Below, one piece after another: positions 16,958-25,678 of a stretch of 64,000 nt of DNA. A program made the translations under genes and the position numbers. Position 1 is the first letter of the stretch. The number at the start of each line of letters is the position of its first letter. Origin of the DNA: Verrucomicrobiota bacterium (lineage in GTDB: Bacteria > Verrucomicrobiota > Verrucomicrobiia > Verrucomicrobiales > Verrucomicrobiaceae); the NCBI GenBank assembly GCA_025360015.1, contig JANYCZ010000022.1:26347-90346 (forward strand), read 5' to 3'. The notes under the pieces were generated by a model. It was not told where the DNA came from and ran no database searches. It saw nothing but the letters and a program-made list of their open reading frames with translations.

Positions 16958-18706
16958 ATGTCCAGGCACGTTCCCGACGATTTCAGTTTCCTGCCGACCG
17001 TCGATTCGACGGACGATGAGGACGTGGACAAAGAGACGCTGTGGAAGTCCAAGCAACCGCCGCCTCAGCGGGAGGCGAATGAGCAGGAGCCTGAACCGGT
17101 GGCTGAACACTTGCCTGCGGAAGAGGCCCCCTATGAGGAGCCGGTGTCTGAAGAGCAGGCTCATGAGGAACAGCCTGCATACGAAGAAGCGGTGCATGAG
17201 GAGATCGTAGCCGCTCCACCTGTGGCCCCGGTTTTTGTGAGAGAGCCGCAGCCGGTGGAGAAGAGCCGGTTGATTGAGCGGGATGCCCCGCGTCCATCGG
17301 CAGAGACTTCTCCGAAGAAGGAGGAAGTGCCAGCGGTGAAGGTGCAGCCGCCGGCCCCAGCACCCGCGCCCCACGCAAAGCTGGAAGACATGGCTGCATC
17401 GCCCACACCGCGTGCGCCTCAGCCGGTGCGAATGAACGTGGCACCTGCGGAGAATCCACCTGCGGAACCCGGCGCCAAAGTGCTGCCCCGCAGTGATGAT
17501 GCTTCTGCGGACAAGCCGAAGGAGCTCACTGAGCCCAAGGCAGACCCAGACCTGAAGCCGTTTGTCGCCCCGAAGCCGCCGGCGGAGGAGCCGCTGGATC
17601 CCGAACAAGCCAAAAAGCTGCGCTGGAAAAAACTGGCGGACAAGATCGGTCTGCGCACGCTGGGCATGAGTGTCGGGGTACATCTGTTCCTGCTGCTGAC
17701 CGCTGGTTTAATCACCGTGAGCCAGGTGATGGACAAGCAGGTGGACTTTTTACCCGGTGGCAGTTCGCCGCAGTCGCAGGCCGCTGCCGAAGCCCTGACG
17801 CAGAAGGTGCAGACCAAAAAGAATCCCTGGCTGAAGGCCAAGCCGCAGCAGCGTAAAATCACGGTGCAGTCGCTGTCTGCGGACATCGTCCTTCCGGAGA
17901 TGCCACCCATGGACATGATGGATTTTTCGAAGATCAACAGCCAGATGAGCATTAGCAAGGCTGCTTCCATGGGCGCAGGTCAGCCCCTGGGCATGGGAGC
18001 GGGAGGCGCGGGCGGCGGCCTGGGGGCCGGCATCGGGCGTGGCGGCAAATTCAGCTTTGTGGGCCAGACGGCCGTCGGGCGCCGGGTGGTGTTTGTGGTG
18101 GATGTCTCGGGCTCCATGTCGAACAGGCTGAAGGGGGAAAATCAGGGAATGTCGCGGTTTGATCTGCTGAAGAAGGAGCTGATCAAGGCGGTGAAGCAGA
18201 TCCCGATGGGCACCGCGTACCAGGTGCTGTTTTTCTCCGACTTCGCCTGGCCGCACAACGAGGTGGACAGCCGGAACTCGAGCGCGATGGAGAAGTATCG
18301 CTGGGAGATCAAATCGGAGGATTACAAGAAGGTGAAAATCCCCTCCTTCAAATACATTGTGGCCAATCCGTTTTCGCTGCAGGACAGCGAGAAAATCATC
18401 CAAAATTCGGACAATCCTGGAGGCACCAACTGGGGATCCGGACTGCTGATGGCCCTGAATGCGAACCCGAAACCTGACATCATTTTCTTCATGACCGACG
18501 GTGAGCGGCAGGATGAAATGGGCTGGATCGACGTCGTGACGGCTGAAAACAAACGCAAGCTGCCGATGACGGTGATTCACACCAGCGTGATGGCGCAGAT
18601 CGACGCCGCGCGTGAGATGGATTCGCTGGCCAAGCGCAACAACGGCAAGTTCACCGTCATCACTGACGATGGCAAGGTCATCAAGGGCGAGGACTTCTTC
18701 AAGTGA
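16958..18706 (+). CDS. Membrane-anchored von Willebrand factor A domain protein
   Basis: A 582-residue protein starting MSRHVPDDFSFLPTVDST at 16958; an upstream start at 16874 is open but overlaps no conserved sequence. Residues 15-210 are a Pro/Glu/Ala-rich disordered cytoplasmic region. One transmembrane helix lies near 233-250 (MSVGVHLFLLLTAGLITV). A Gly-rich linker near 345-360 is followed by a vWA domain from about 370, with the metal site DVSGSMS in VVFVVDVSGSMSNRL and TDGERQDEMGW later. The layout resembles TonB-style or Bat-like anchored vWA proteins. Its partner is unknown. It follows the U32 gene by 85 bp and may share its transcript. Confidence 0.88.
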   Translation: MSRHVPDDFSFLPTVDSTDDEDVDKETLWKSKQPPPQREANEQEPEPVAEHLPAEEAPYEEPVSEEQAHEEQPAYEEAVHEEIVAAPPVAPVFVREPQPVEKSRLIERDAPRPSAETSPKKEEVPAVKVQPPAPAPAPHAKLEDMAASPTPRAPQPVRMNVAPAENPPAEPGAKVLPRSDDASADKPKELTEPKADPDLKPFVAPKPPAEEPLDPEQAKKLRWKKLADKIGLRTLGMSVGVHLFLLLTAGLITVSQVMDKQVDFLPGGSSPQSQAAAEALTQKVQTKKNPWLKAKPQQRKITVQSLSADIVLPEMPPMDMMDFSKINSQMSISKAASMGAGQPLGMGAGGAGGGLGAGIGRGGKFSFVGQTAVGRRVVFVVDVSGSMSNRLKGENQGMSRFDLLKKELIKAVKQIPMGTAYQVLFFSDFAWPHNEVDSRNSSAMEKYRWEIKSEDYKKVKIPSFKYIVANPFSLQDSEKIIQNSDNPGGTNWGSGLLMALNANPKPDIIFFMTDGERQDEMGWIDVVTAENKRKLPMTVIHTSVMAQIDAAREMDSLAKRNNGKFTVITDDGKVIKGEDFFK

Positions 18707-18792
18707 AGCAGGCGGGCTTATAACGATTTTCGAAACGCATTTGGGAAAAGCGAGTCAGGAGACGCTCGGCGGCGGTTGGAGGACCAACCGCC

Positions 18793-19365
18793 CTACCAAT
18801 GCTGCAGCTCGTGCAGGGCCGCAGTCACCTCATCCAGCGGCAGGCCGACGACGTTGGTGAAGGAGCCTGTCATGTGGTCGAGAACCATGTCGGTGCTGGC
18901 TTGAATGCCGTAGGCTCCGGCCTTGTCGAGCGGGTTTACCTGGGAATGATAAGCGCGGATGAGGTCATCCGTCAGTGGCTTGAAGGTGACATGGGTGATG
19001 ACATGCAGCTCACGGATCACGGCACTTTCAGAGGCAAACACGACTCCGGTGCAGACCTCGTGGGTGCGGCCGGAAAGCCGGCGGACCATGTGCAGCGCCT
19101 CTTCCATGTCCATAGGTTTGCCCAGGGGATCGCCATCCACATAAACCAAGGTGTCGGCACCGATGACGAGTGCCTCAGGCCGGGCGCGGCTGACGGCCAA
19201 GGCTTTGCGCCGGGCGTTTTCGAGAGTGAGCTGCTCGGGGGTCAGAGCGGCATCGTGGGCTTCTTCGACCTGAGACAGGACGATTTCGAATTTGAACCCT
19301 GCGCGGAGCAGCAGTTCTTCACGGCGCGGAGAGGCGGAGGCAAGGACGAGCGGACGCCCGCTCAC
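18793..19365 (-). CDS. maf: Maf family nucleotide pyrophosphatase
   Basis: A 190-residue Maf/YhdE-type protein, a house-cleaning nucleoside triphosphate pyrophosphatase. The N-terminal LVLASASPRREELL holds the phosphate-binding SxSxRR motif. EEAHDAALTPEQLTLENARRKA and LVIGADTLVYVDGDPLGKP give the acidic catalytic positions, and KAGAYGIQ is the conserved nucleotide-site motif. Its start overlaps the 3' end of the upstream lipoprotein gene by 4 bp (19362-19365), so the two are translationally coupled on the minus strand. Confidence 0.96.
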   Translation of the reverse strand: MSGRPLVLASASPRREELLLRAGFKFEIVLSQVEEAHDAALTPEQLTLENARRKALAVSRARPEALVIGADTLVYVDGDPLGKPMDMEEALHMVRRLSGRTHEVCTGVVFASESAVIRELHVITHVTFKPLTDDLIRAYHSQVNPLDKAGAYGIQASTDMVLDHMTGSFTNVVGLPLDEVTAALHELQHW

Positions 19366-19607
19366 GCCCGCTTCTCCACAATGGTCGCGACATCATCCGC
19401 GCGGATCACGGCATCCCGCTTGTCCGGCGTGCGGTAGCGGTAGTAGCCGGTCTTTTCCTGGTACTTGGGCGCGCCCTCACAGGGCACTTCACGCCCGTCC
19501 TTGAGCTTGATTTCGTGCGGCGTGGTGGACGCAAACATGCTCGGTACAGAGCAAGAAACGGTGAAGATGGTGGGCAGGATCAGCAAGAGACGGCGCATGG
19601 CGTTCAT
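19362..19607 (-). CDS. Small lipoprotein, YgdI/YgdR-like
   Basis: Started at 19607 (MNAMRRLLLILPTIFTVSCS) this is an 81-residue protein with a short lipoprotein signal; TVSC is a plausible lipobox. ATG at 19598 is an alternative, and the open frame continues to 19673 without a signal-like N-terminus. The mature part reads KLKDGREVPCEGAPKYQEKTG then YRYRTPDKRDAVIRADDVATI. That follows the YgdI/YgdR (DUF903) SH3-like pattern of small outer-membrane lipoproteins of unknown role. It overlaps maf by 4 bp. Confidence 0.8.
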   Translation of the reverse strand: MNAMRRLLLILPTIFTVSCSVPSMFASTTPHEIKLKDGREVPCEGAPKYQEKTGYYRYRTPDKRDAVIRADDVATIVEKRA

Positions 19608-19742
19608 GGCGGTAGGTGGAGTAGTAACGACGGTATTCAGACGCGACTTTCGGTAATTTTGTTCATCCTTCAAGCAAGTGACATTTTCAATGTGTCACAA
19701 GGATGTCGGTTGAAGCAGGCTTCATGCCTTCTACCTGTCTGG

Positions 19743-20615
19743 ATGAGTGAAAATCTTCCTCCAGCCATCGGTATCATCGGCGGATCCGGCCTGTACGATC
19801 TCGAAGGATTTGAAAATCGTGAGGAAATCCACGTGGAGACGCCGTTTGGCCCCCCCTCGGATGCGCTGGTGACCGGCATGCTGGCTGGACGCCGGGTGTA
19901 TTTCCTGCCCCGCCACGCGAAGGGGCACCGCATCCTGCCCACTGAGCTGAACCACCGCGCCAATCTCTGGGCGCTGCGCAGTCTGAATGTGCGCTGGATC
20001 ATCGCCGTCACTGCCGTGGGCAGTTTGCAGGAGCAGTACCACCCGCGCGACATCGTGCTGCCGGATCAGTTTTTTGACCGCACGAGCCGCCGGGATCAGC
20101 ACACCTTTTTTGGCCAAGGGATCGTGGCGCATGTGGCGTTTGGCGACCCTATTTCAGACGGCCTGCGCACGCTGCTGCATGAGGCCGCCGTGGCGCAGGG
20201 GCGCAAGGTTCACAATGGCGGCACCTACGTCTGCATGGATGGTCCTGCCTTCTCCACCCGGGCTGAATCCAACGCGCACCGGCAGCTTGGCTTTGATGTC
20301 ATCGGCATGACGAACCTGCCTGAGGCGAAGCTGGCCCGCGAGGCGGAGATCGCTCTCGCCACCCTGGCGATGATCACGGATTACGACTGCTGGAAGGTGG
20401 AGGAGGAAGCCGTCACCGCCGAGTCCGTGATCGCTCATTTGCATGCGAATGTGGCTGCCGCGAAAGCCATCCTCGCGCACGTCATTCCCAATATCCCTGC
20501 GGAACCGAACTGGCCGGAGCACCGTGCGCTGGACTGTGCCTTGATGACGGACCGCAAACTTTGGCCCGAGCAGACGGTGGAAAATCTGCGGCCGATCTTG
20601 CAGCGGTTTCTGTGA
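19743..20615 (+). CDS. mtnP: S-methyl-5'-thioadenosine phosphorylase
   Basis: Phosphorolyses methylthioadenosine to adenine and 5-methylthioribose-1-phosphate in methionine salvage. The start at 19743 gives MSENLPPAIGIIGGSGLYDL and 290 residues, the typical size; the longer open frame is not family-like. Motifs are GIIGGSGLYDL, PRHAKGHRILPTELNHRAN, AVTAVGSLQ, YVCMDGPAFSTRAES and GMTNLPEAKLAREAEI. It may serve a purine-nucleoside or futalosine-related role instead, since an amidohydrolase lies two genes downstream, but the sequence is that of the MTAP group. Confidence 0.95.
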   Translation: MSENLPPAIGIIGGSGLYDLEGFENREEIHVETPFGPPSDALVTGMLAGRRVYFLPRHAKGHRILPTELNHRANLWALRSLNVRWIIAVTAVGSLQEQYHPRDIVLPDQFFDRTSRRDQHTFFGQGIVAHVAFGDPISDGLRTLLHEAAVAQGRKVHNGGTYVCMDGPAFSTRAESNAHRQLGFDVIGMTNLPEAKLAREAEIALATLAMITDYDCWKVEEEAVTAESVIAHLHANVAAAKAILAHVIPNIPAEPNWPEHRALDCALMTDRKLWPEQTVENLRPILQRFL

Positions 20616-20622
20616 GAGGGGA

Positions 20623-21465
20623 TCAATCCTCCATCAGTTTCACGGCGAGGCGGCGCATGAACTGGCGCTCCTGCAGCATGCCGATGCGTTCGTAGGCCTC
20701 GTCGAGATTGCGCAGGATGCGCAGCAGCGTGGCCTCGGCGGTGGCGGGTTCGTGAATGAGGTCTTCCATGCCGGGATTGGCGGCAGGGTGGTGTTTGGCC
20801 ACGTCGGCGGCCAGCATGAAGCGCCCGCGATTGAAGCAGTCCACCAGCCAGGTCTTGTCGCGGTATTTGACGCGGGAGAGGAAGTGACCGGGGAAATTGC
20901 AGCCTTCGATTTCGAGGCCGAAGCGGTGGCCCAGCAGGCGAAAGAGGCAGCAGAGGCTGATGGGATTGCCCAGGCCGGTGTCCAGCACCCAGAAGAGGTT
21001 GCTGTTGGCGGGTGAGTAGTAGTCCTTGCTGTTGCCACGGAAGCGGGTGACGCCATTGTGAGAGGCGAAGAGCCACTGCGCCAGCTCATGCGCATCCATG
21101 CGGCCTTTTTCGGCAAAGGCTTCTTCCGCCATGGCATCGAGACGTTTGGCCAGATCGGCGGACTGGGTTTTCCAGCCGTTGAGGAAGCCAGAAAGCTGGC
21201 TCAGGCCTTCTTCAAGCTGCGCGTCCGGGCCGTCCATCCAGCGCCAGCGCATCCAGGTTTCTTCAAGTTCGGTGCGGCGTGCGGGCTCAAGCATCTGCGC
21301 CACCAGCTTTTCCTCATCGGCAGACAGCGGGGTCTCCAGGGTTTCGATGTGCTGCGGCAGCTCGCGCCGCATGCCATTGAGCTCCTGCCGCACGGCCTGG
21401 CGCACGACTTCGGAGTCGTCGTCGAGCAGTTTGATGAGATGGCTCAGATGAGCGGTCGCGGGCAT
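20623..21465 (-). CDS. SirB1/transglutaminase-like family protein
   Basis: A 280-residue protein (start at 21465, MPATAHLSHLIKLLDDDSE; the frame also opens to 21501). The N-terminal ~60 residues look like a HEAT-type helical repeat (LIKLLDDDSEVVRQAVRQEL). The remainder is the SirB1 N-terminal, transglutaminase-related domain: VLDTGLGNPISLCCLFRLLG, IEGCNFPGHFLSRV and WLVDCFNRGRFM, with Cys, His and Asp positions in the right order. The protein ends AYERIGMLQERQFMRRLAVKL, matching the helical tail of the family. Its biochemical role is not known. It is convergent with mtnP, 7 bp away. Confidence 0.88.
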   Translation of the reverse strand: MPATAHLSHLIKLLDDDSEVVRQAVRQELNGMRRELPQHIETLETPLSADEEKLVAQMLEPARRTELEETWMRWRWMDGPDAQLEEGLSQLSGFLNGWKTQSADLAKRLDAMAEEAFAEKGRMDAHELAQWLFASHNGVTRFRGNSKDYYSPANSNLFWVLDTGLGNPISLCCLFRLLGHRFGLEIEGCNFPGHFLSRVKYRDKTWLVDCFNRGRFMLAADVAKHHPAANPGMEDLIHEPATAEATLLRILRNLDEAYERIGMLQERQFMRRLAVKLMED

Positions 21466-21594
21466 TCTCAGTTGATAACATGAGCCGCCTACCGGGCGCA
21501 ATCATGATTTTGCGTCCCTCCAGCATTTTGAGAGGCTGCCCATTCTCAAAAGTATGGGGTTGTTTCGAGCCTGGGCAGGCTGGATAAAGGCGGC

Positions 21595-22521
21595 ATGACG
21601 GAACTTTGTAACGCTCACACGCATCTCGAATTGAGCGATCTGGGTCGGGTCTGCCCGCAAACACCGACAAGTTTTCCCAACTGGGTGGGGGGGCTCGTCT
21701 GGAGCGTGCGAAACCGCAAGCTGGAGCAATACCGGGCGGCGGTCATGCTGGGCATTGAGGCATTGCAGGCATGCGGCACCTCGCATGTCCATGACATCAC
21801 GAACACCTGGGTGAGCGTGGAGCCTCTGCTGAATTCGGGATTGCAGGGGTGTGTTTATCTGGAGGTGCTGGGACAAAAGCGGGAGCGCGGGCTTGAACGC
21901 CTCAAGGAAGCCACAGGCAGGATCACGGATCTCCGCCGTGCGCATGCGGGTAATCCCATGCGCGTCGGACTGTCTTTGCATTCCACCTGGTCCTGCCATC
22001 CCGACATGCTGCGCCAGGGGGCTGAATGGTGCAGGGAAAACAAGGTGCCGCTGTGCATTCATGTGGCCGAGTCTCCGGCGGAGACAGAGATGCTGCTGAC
22101 GGGGGGCGTCAAGGAACTGGGATGGATCCGGACGCAGATCGGCAGATCGCTGAGCATGCTGCCGATGAGCGCCCCTAGGTTGCGCCCGGTCCCTTATCTT
22201 GCGGTTTTGGGGGTGCTGGACGCACGACCGCTGCTGGTGCATGCCGTTCAGGTGGATGACGAAGAGATCGACACTCTTGCCCGTGCCCGGTGCGCGGTTG
22301 TGCATTGCCCACGTTCCAACGCGCTGCTTTCCTGTGGCCGAATGCGGCTGGAAGCTTTTCTGGCGGCAGAAGTCCCGGTGTATTTGGGGACGGACAGCCG
22401 GGCCAGCAGCCCTGATCTGGATATTCGCGCTGAGGCCGCCGCAGCCAAAAGAATGCAGACTGGCAAGGTCGATGCTGAGAAAATCGACGCGATGCTTGCT
22501 CCACTGAACTCAGAACCTTGA
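21595..22521 (+). CDS. Amidohydrolase-family deaminase-like protein
   Basis: A 308-residue metal-dependent hydrolase. It starts almost directly at the metal-binding HxH (NAHTHLELSDLG, residues 6-17), and lacks the ~55-60 residue N-terminal beta-sandwich found in most relatives. Further motifs are SLHSTWSCHPDML, CIHVAESPAETEM, LLVHAVQVDDEEI, VVHCPRSNALLSCG and YLGTDSRASSPDL (metal Asp). The pattern is nearest to the SAH/MTA/aminofutalosine deaminase group. An alternative is another amine-hydrolysing member. No in-frame ATG upstream would restore the N-terminus, so the short form looks genuine. Confidence 0.85.
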   Translation: MTELCNAHTHLELSDLGRVCPQTPTSFPNWVGGLVWSVRNRKLEQYRAAVMLGIEALQACGTSHVHDITNTWVSVEPLLNSGLQGCVYLEVLGQKRERGLERLKEATGRITDLRRAHAGNPMRVGLSLHSTWSCHPDMLRQGAEWCRENKVPLCIHVAESPAETEMLLTGGVKELGWIRTQIGRSLSMLPMSAPRLRPVPYLAVLGVLDARPLLVHAVQVDDEEIDTLARARCAVVHCPRSNALLSCGRMRLEAFLAAEVPVYLGTDSRASSPDLDIRAEAAAAKRMQTGKVDAEKIDAMLAPLNSEP

Positions 22522-22611
22522 TGATTTCACGCCGCCAAAGGCCTTTTTTCGGCAAGACTTGATTCCCCTCGAAATGGGGTTCATCTCAAGCATGACGCAC
22601 CCTGACAGTTT

Positions 22612-23280
22612 ATGGAAATGACCTACTTACCGGCCCGGCAATTATATCGAGAATGGGCCGCGACCTATGATGATCCCACCAACCCTTTGATCGAAGCGGA
22701 GGGCAAGGTGCTCGCTGGAATCATTGGTGATGTCGAAGGCAAGAGGGTGCTGGATCTTGGCTGCGGCACCGGTCGTCATGCGATCTTGCTGGCGAGAGCG
22801 GGGGCTCTGGTCACCGGCGTGGATTTTTCGGATGAAATGCTGGCGGTGGGGCGAGAGAACGCGGCGGGTCTTGATGTGACATTCATCAACGGGGAACTGG
22901 GGGCGGTGCCACTGCAGGAGCCGTTTGATCTCGTGCTTTGCAGCCTCGTGCTCAGCCATGTTCCAAGCCTCCTGCCGGCGATGAAGGAAATGTCCCGCCT
23001 GACGCGTCCGGGCGGGAGGATCATCATCACCGACCTGCGGACAGATCACTGGTTCCGGAAGACCAAAAAAATCAGGAAATTTGGCAGCTATCTCACGGAT
23101 GCCTACAAGCACACTTTGGTCGATTACCAGGCTGCTTTTGAAGCCTCCAGCGTGAACCTGGAGCAACTGACCAAGATCTATTTTGATGATGCCATTGTGG
23201 CGAGGCGGCGATGGTTTTTTTACCTGAAGTACATCGCGGTGGGGTATGCCTTTGAAATTTCCAAGCCAGCAGCGTCTTGA
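22612..23280 (+). CDS. Class I SAM-dependent methyltransferase
   Basis: A 222-residue methyltransferase. The SAM-binding motif I is VLDLGCGTGRHAILLARAG (about residues 47-65). Motif II GVDFSDEML, motif post-II FINGELGAVPL and motif IV FDLVLCSLVLSHV follow in order. It starts at 22612 (MEMTYLPARQL); 22618 is an equal alternative. The YxxWAxxYDDPxN pattern at the N-terminus resembles UbiE/BioC-like small-molecule methyltransferases. The substrate is unknown. Spacing to its neighbours gives no operon clue. Confidence 0.9.
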   Translation: MEMTYLPARQLYREWAATYDDPTNPLIEAEGKVLAGIIGDVEGKRVLDLGCGTGRHAILLARAGALVTGVDFSDEMLAVGRENAAGLDVTFINGELGAVPLQEPFDLVLCSLVLSHVPSLLPAMKEMSRLTRPGGRIIITDLRTDHWFRKTKKIRKFGSYLTDAYKHTLVDYQAAFEASSVNLEQLTKIYFDDAIVARRRWFFYLKYIAVGYAFEISKPAAS

Positions 23281-23390
23281 AAATGGCCATGGAGGACATC
23301 TCTGGATAGGGGTGCTTTTTATAGAACCTCACTGGCAGCGCAGCCGGTTTGTTTGGTTGATTCAGGCGAGTCACGCCAGATCCGCCTGAA

Positions 23391-24572
23391 CTATAGGCGG
23401 ATTTCCATGGCCTTGGCGGCGCGGTGGGCTTTGGCGCGGGCTTCGTTGATGGTTTCGGCGCGGGCGAGGGTGACGGCCATGCGGCGCTGGCCGCTGACGC
23501 TGGGCTTGCCGAAGAGGCGGACCTGGGTGTCGGGCTCGGCGAGGACTTGATCGAGCGCGCCGAACTGGACGTTGGCGGATTCACCTTCCACGAGGACGGC
23601 GCAGCTCGCGCTGGGGCCGTGCTGGTGGATGTTGGGAATGGGGAGGCCGAGGATGGCGCGGACGTGGAGGGCGAACTCGCTGAGGTCCTGGGAGATGAGG
23701 GTGACGAGACCGGTGTCATGGGGGCGGGGGGAGACTTCGCTGAAGATGACGTCGTCGCCTTTGATGAACATCTCGACGCCGAAGAGGCCGCGGCCGCCGA
23801 GGGCCTGGGTGATTGCCCCGGCCATGTGTTCGGCGGATTCGAGGGCTTTTTTGGACATGGGGTGCGGCTGCCAGGACTCGCGGTAGTCGCCTTTGATCTG
23901 GGTGTGGCCGACGGGGGCGCAGAAGGAGGTGCCGCCGGTGTGGAGGACGGTGAGCATGGTGATCTCGTAGTCGAACTCGACGAAGCCTTCGACGATGACC
24001 TTGCCCTTGCCGGCGCGGCCGCCTTCCTGGGCGTATTGCCAGGAGTGGGCGATGTCGGCCTCGGTTTTGACGACGCTCTGGCCTTTGCCGGAGCTGCTCA
24101 TGATGGGCTTGACGACGCAAGGCATGCCTATTTTTTCGATGGCGGCGCGGAATTCCTCCTCGGTGGCGGCAAAGATGTAGGGAGAGGTTTTGAGGCCGAG
24201 CTCCTCTGCGGCGAGGCGGCGGATGCCTTCGCGGTTCATGGTGAGCTTGGCGGCGCGGGCGGTGGGGACGACGCGGAAGCCTTCGTTTTCGAGGTCCAGG
24301 AGGGTGTCGGTGGCGATGGCCTCGATCTCGGGGACGATGCAGTCGGGCTTTTCCACTTCAACGATGCGGCGGAGGGCCTCGCCATCGAGCATGGAGATGA
24401 TGTGGCTGCAGTGGGCGACCTGCATGGCGGGGGCATTCGCGTAGCGATCCACGGCGATGACTTCGCAGCCGAGGCGCTGGAGCTCGATGACGACTTCTTT
24501 GCCCAGTTCCCCGGAGCCGAGGAGCATGACTTTGGTGGCGGAGGAGGAAAGGGGGGTGCCGATGCGGGACAT
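23391..24572 (-). CDS. purT: Formate-dependent phosphoribosylglycinamide formyltransferase
   Basis: The ATP-grasp enzyme PurT formylates GAR with formate in purine synthesis. The 393-residue length is typical. Motifs are [19 protein letters not shown] (N-terminal Rossmann-like loop), [33 protein letters not shown] (ATP-grasp), [16 protein letters not shown] and [20 protein letters not shown]. The minus-strand gene diverges from comF, with a 175-bp gap that contains short repeats. A long antisense frame over the same DNA (23424-24584 plus strand) is Gly/Ala/Asp-rich and is an artefact. Confidence 0.96.
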   Translation of the reverse strand: MSRIGTPLSSSATKVMLLGSGELGKEVVIELQRLGCEVIAVDRYANAPAMQVAHCSHIISMLDGEALRRIVEVEKPDCIVPEIEAIATDTLLDLENEGFRVVPTARAAKLTMNREGIRRLAAEELGLKTSPYIFAATEEEFRAAIEKIGMPCVVKPIMSSSGKGQSVVKTEADIAHSWQYAQEGGRAGKGKVIVEGFVEFDYEITMLTVLHTGGTSFCAPVGHTQIKGDYRESWQPHPMSKKALESAEHMAGAITQALGGRGLFGVEMFIKGDDVIFSEVSPRPHDTGLVTLISQDLSEFALHVRAILGLPIPNIHQHGPSASCAVLVEGESANVQFGALDQVLAEPDTQVRLFGKPSVSGQRRMAVTLARAETINEARAKAHRAAKAMEIRL

Positions 24573-24620
24573 GGCTGCATTTAGGCTTGCAGTTGGCGGG
24601 CATCAAGGGGGGAGCGGAAT

Positions 24621-24663
24621 TTACGGTTGTTTACCGTTGTTGACGGTGGCTGAACGGTTGTTG
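24621..24663 (+). repeat. Three to four decamer repeats in the purT-comF intergenic region
   Basis: TTACGGTTGT, TTACCGTTGT and TGACGGTGGC run back-to-back at 24621, 24631 and 24641, followed by TGAACGGTTG at 24651. The period is 10 bp, about one helical turn. The block lies between divergent genes and could be a protein-binding array or a simple decayed repeat. Confidence 0.6.
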
Positions 24664-24747
24664 GGGGGACAATCAGACCGTGAGACTTGGGGATGGAGAC
24701 GGAGCGGGCTTTGATTTGCGGTCATTTCTCTGCATCCGTGCGGCCTC

Positions 24748-25533
24748 ATGTCCTTTCCCGGTCCTCCAGTTCCATCGCGTACGCAGCAGCTGCTGCGGCC
24801 GGTGTGGCAGGCGTGGGTGGATCTGGTGTATCCGCGACTGTGTTGCGTGTGCAAGGTGCCGGTGGATGAGGGGTGGTTTTGCGAGGGGTGCGCAGGTGAG
24901 CTCCCGATGGTGGAGGCACCGTACTGCAAGGTGTGCGGGGAGGTGTATGAGGGAGCGCTGACGCGGGAGTTTCGCTGTATGAATTGCAGCGGGCGGCGGC
25001 TGGAGTTTGAGTTTGCGGTGGCGGCCTGCCATGCGGAGGGGGCGATGCGGGAACTGATTCATCAGTTCAAGTATGAGCGCCGCCTGCACCTGCGCGGGGC
25101 GCTGGCGGCGCTGATGCTGCGCACGCTGGAGGAGGAACCGCGGCTAGCGCGGGAAAATCTGGCGGAGTGGCTGCTGGTGCCGGTGCCGCTGCATCGCAGC
25201 CGGGAGGCGGAACGGGAGTTTAACCAAAGCTGGGAACTGTGCCTGCGGCTGTCGCGCCTGACGGGGATCCCGGCGGCGAAAGCGCTGCTGCGGACGCGGG
25301 AGACGGAGCAGCAGGCGGGGCTGAGCCGGAACGAGCGGCTGAAAAACCTGCGCGGGGCCTTTGCGGTGCGCCCTGCGGGGCGCTGGCGCGCGGAGATCAA
25401 GCTGCAGGGGCGGCGCATCCTGCTGGTGGACGATGTTTTCACCACAGGAGCCACGACGAGCGAATGCGCCCGGGTTTTACGGCGGGAGGGTGGCGCAGAA
25501 AAAGTGGTGGTCATCACCGCAACACGCGGCTAG
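24748..25533 (+). CDS. ComF-family phosphoribosyltransferase
   Basis: A 261-residue ComF-type protein. The N-terminal zinc-ribbon region has CxxC pairs in LCCVCKVPVDEGWFCEGC and YCKVCGEVYEG, plus FRCMNCSGRR. The phosphoribosyltransferase domain carries LLVPVPLHRSREAEREFNQS and the PRPP loop RILLVDDVFTTGATTSECA. Relatives are required for DNA uptake in competent bacteria, but in non-competent species the role is open. The start at 24748 (MSFPGPPVPSRTQQLL) fits the family. No other competence gene is nearby. Confidence 0.92.
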   Translation: MSFPGPPVPSRTQQLLRPVWQAWVDLVYPRLCCVCKVPVDEGWFCEGCAGELPMVEAPYCKVCGEVYEGALTREFRCMNCSGRRLEFEFAVAACHAEGAMRELIHQFKYERRLHLRGALAALMLRTLEEEPRLARENLAEWLLVPVPLHRSREAEREFNQSWELCLRLSRLTGIPAAKALLRTRETEQQAGLSRNERLKNLRGAFAVRPAGRWRAEIKLQGRRILLVDDVFTTGATTSECARVLRREGGAEKVVVITATRG

Positions 25534-25678
25534 GATCGTTGCCGCGTCCGACTTAGGCGGACCTGACAGTGCGAACGCCGGGTGGTTTCCCCCATCTGGC
25601 AACTCCTGCGACATGCGATTCGGGGAGGCGCATCCATCAGGCCTGACTGGGCAGGATGCCCACACCGACCGACCTACC

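Noticed and set aside
23424..24584. 386-residue plus-strand frame
   Set aside because: Antisense to purT, composed largely of Gly, Asp, Ala and Glu; purT is certain on the other strand.
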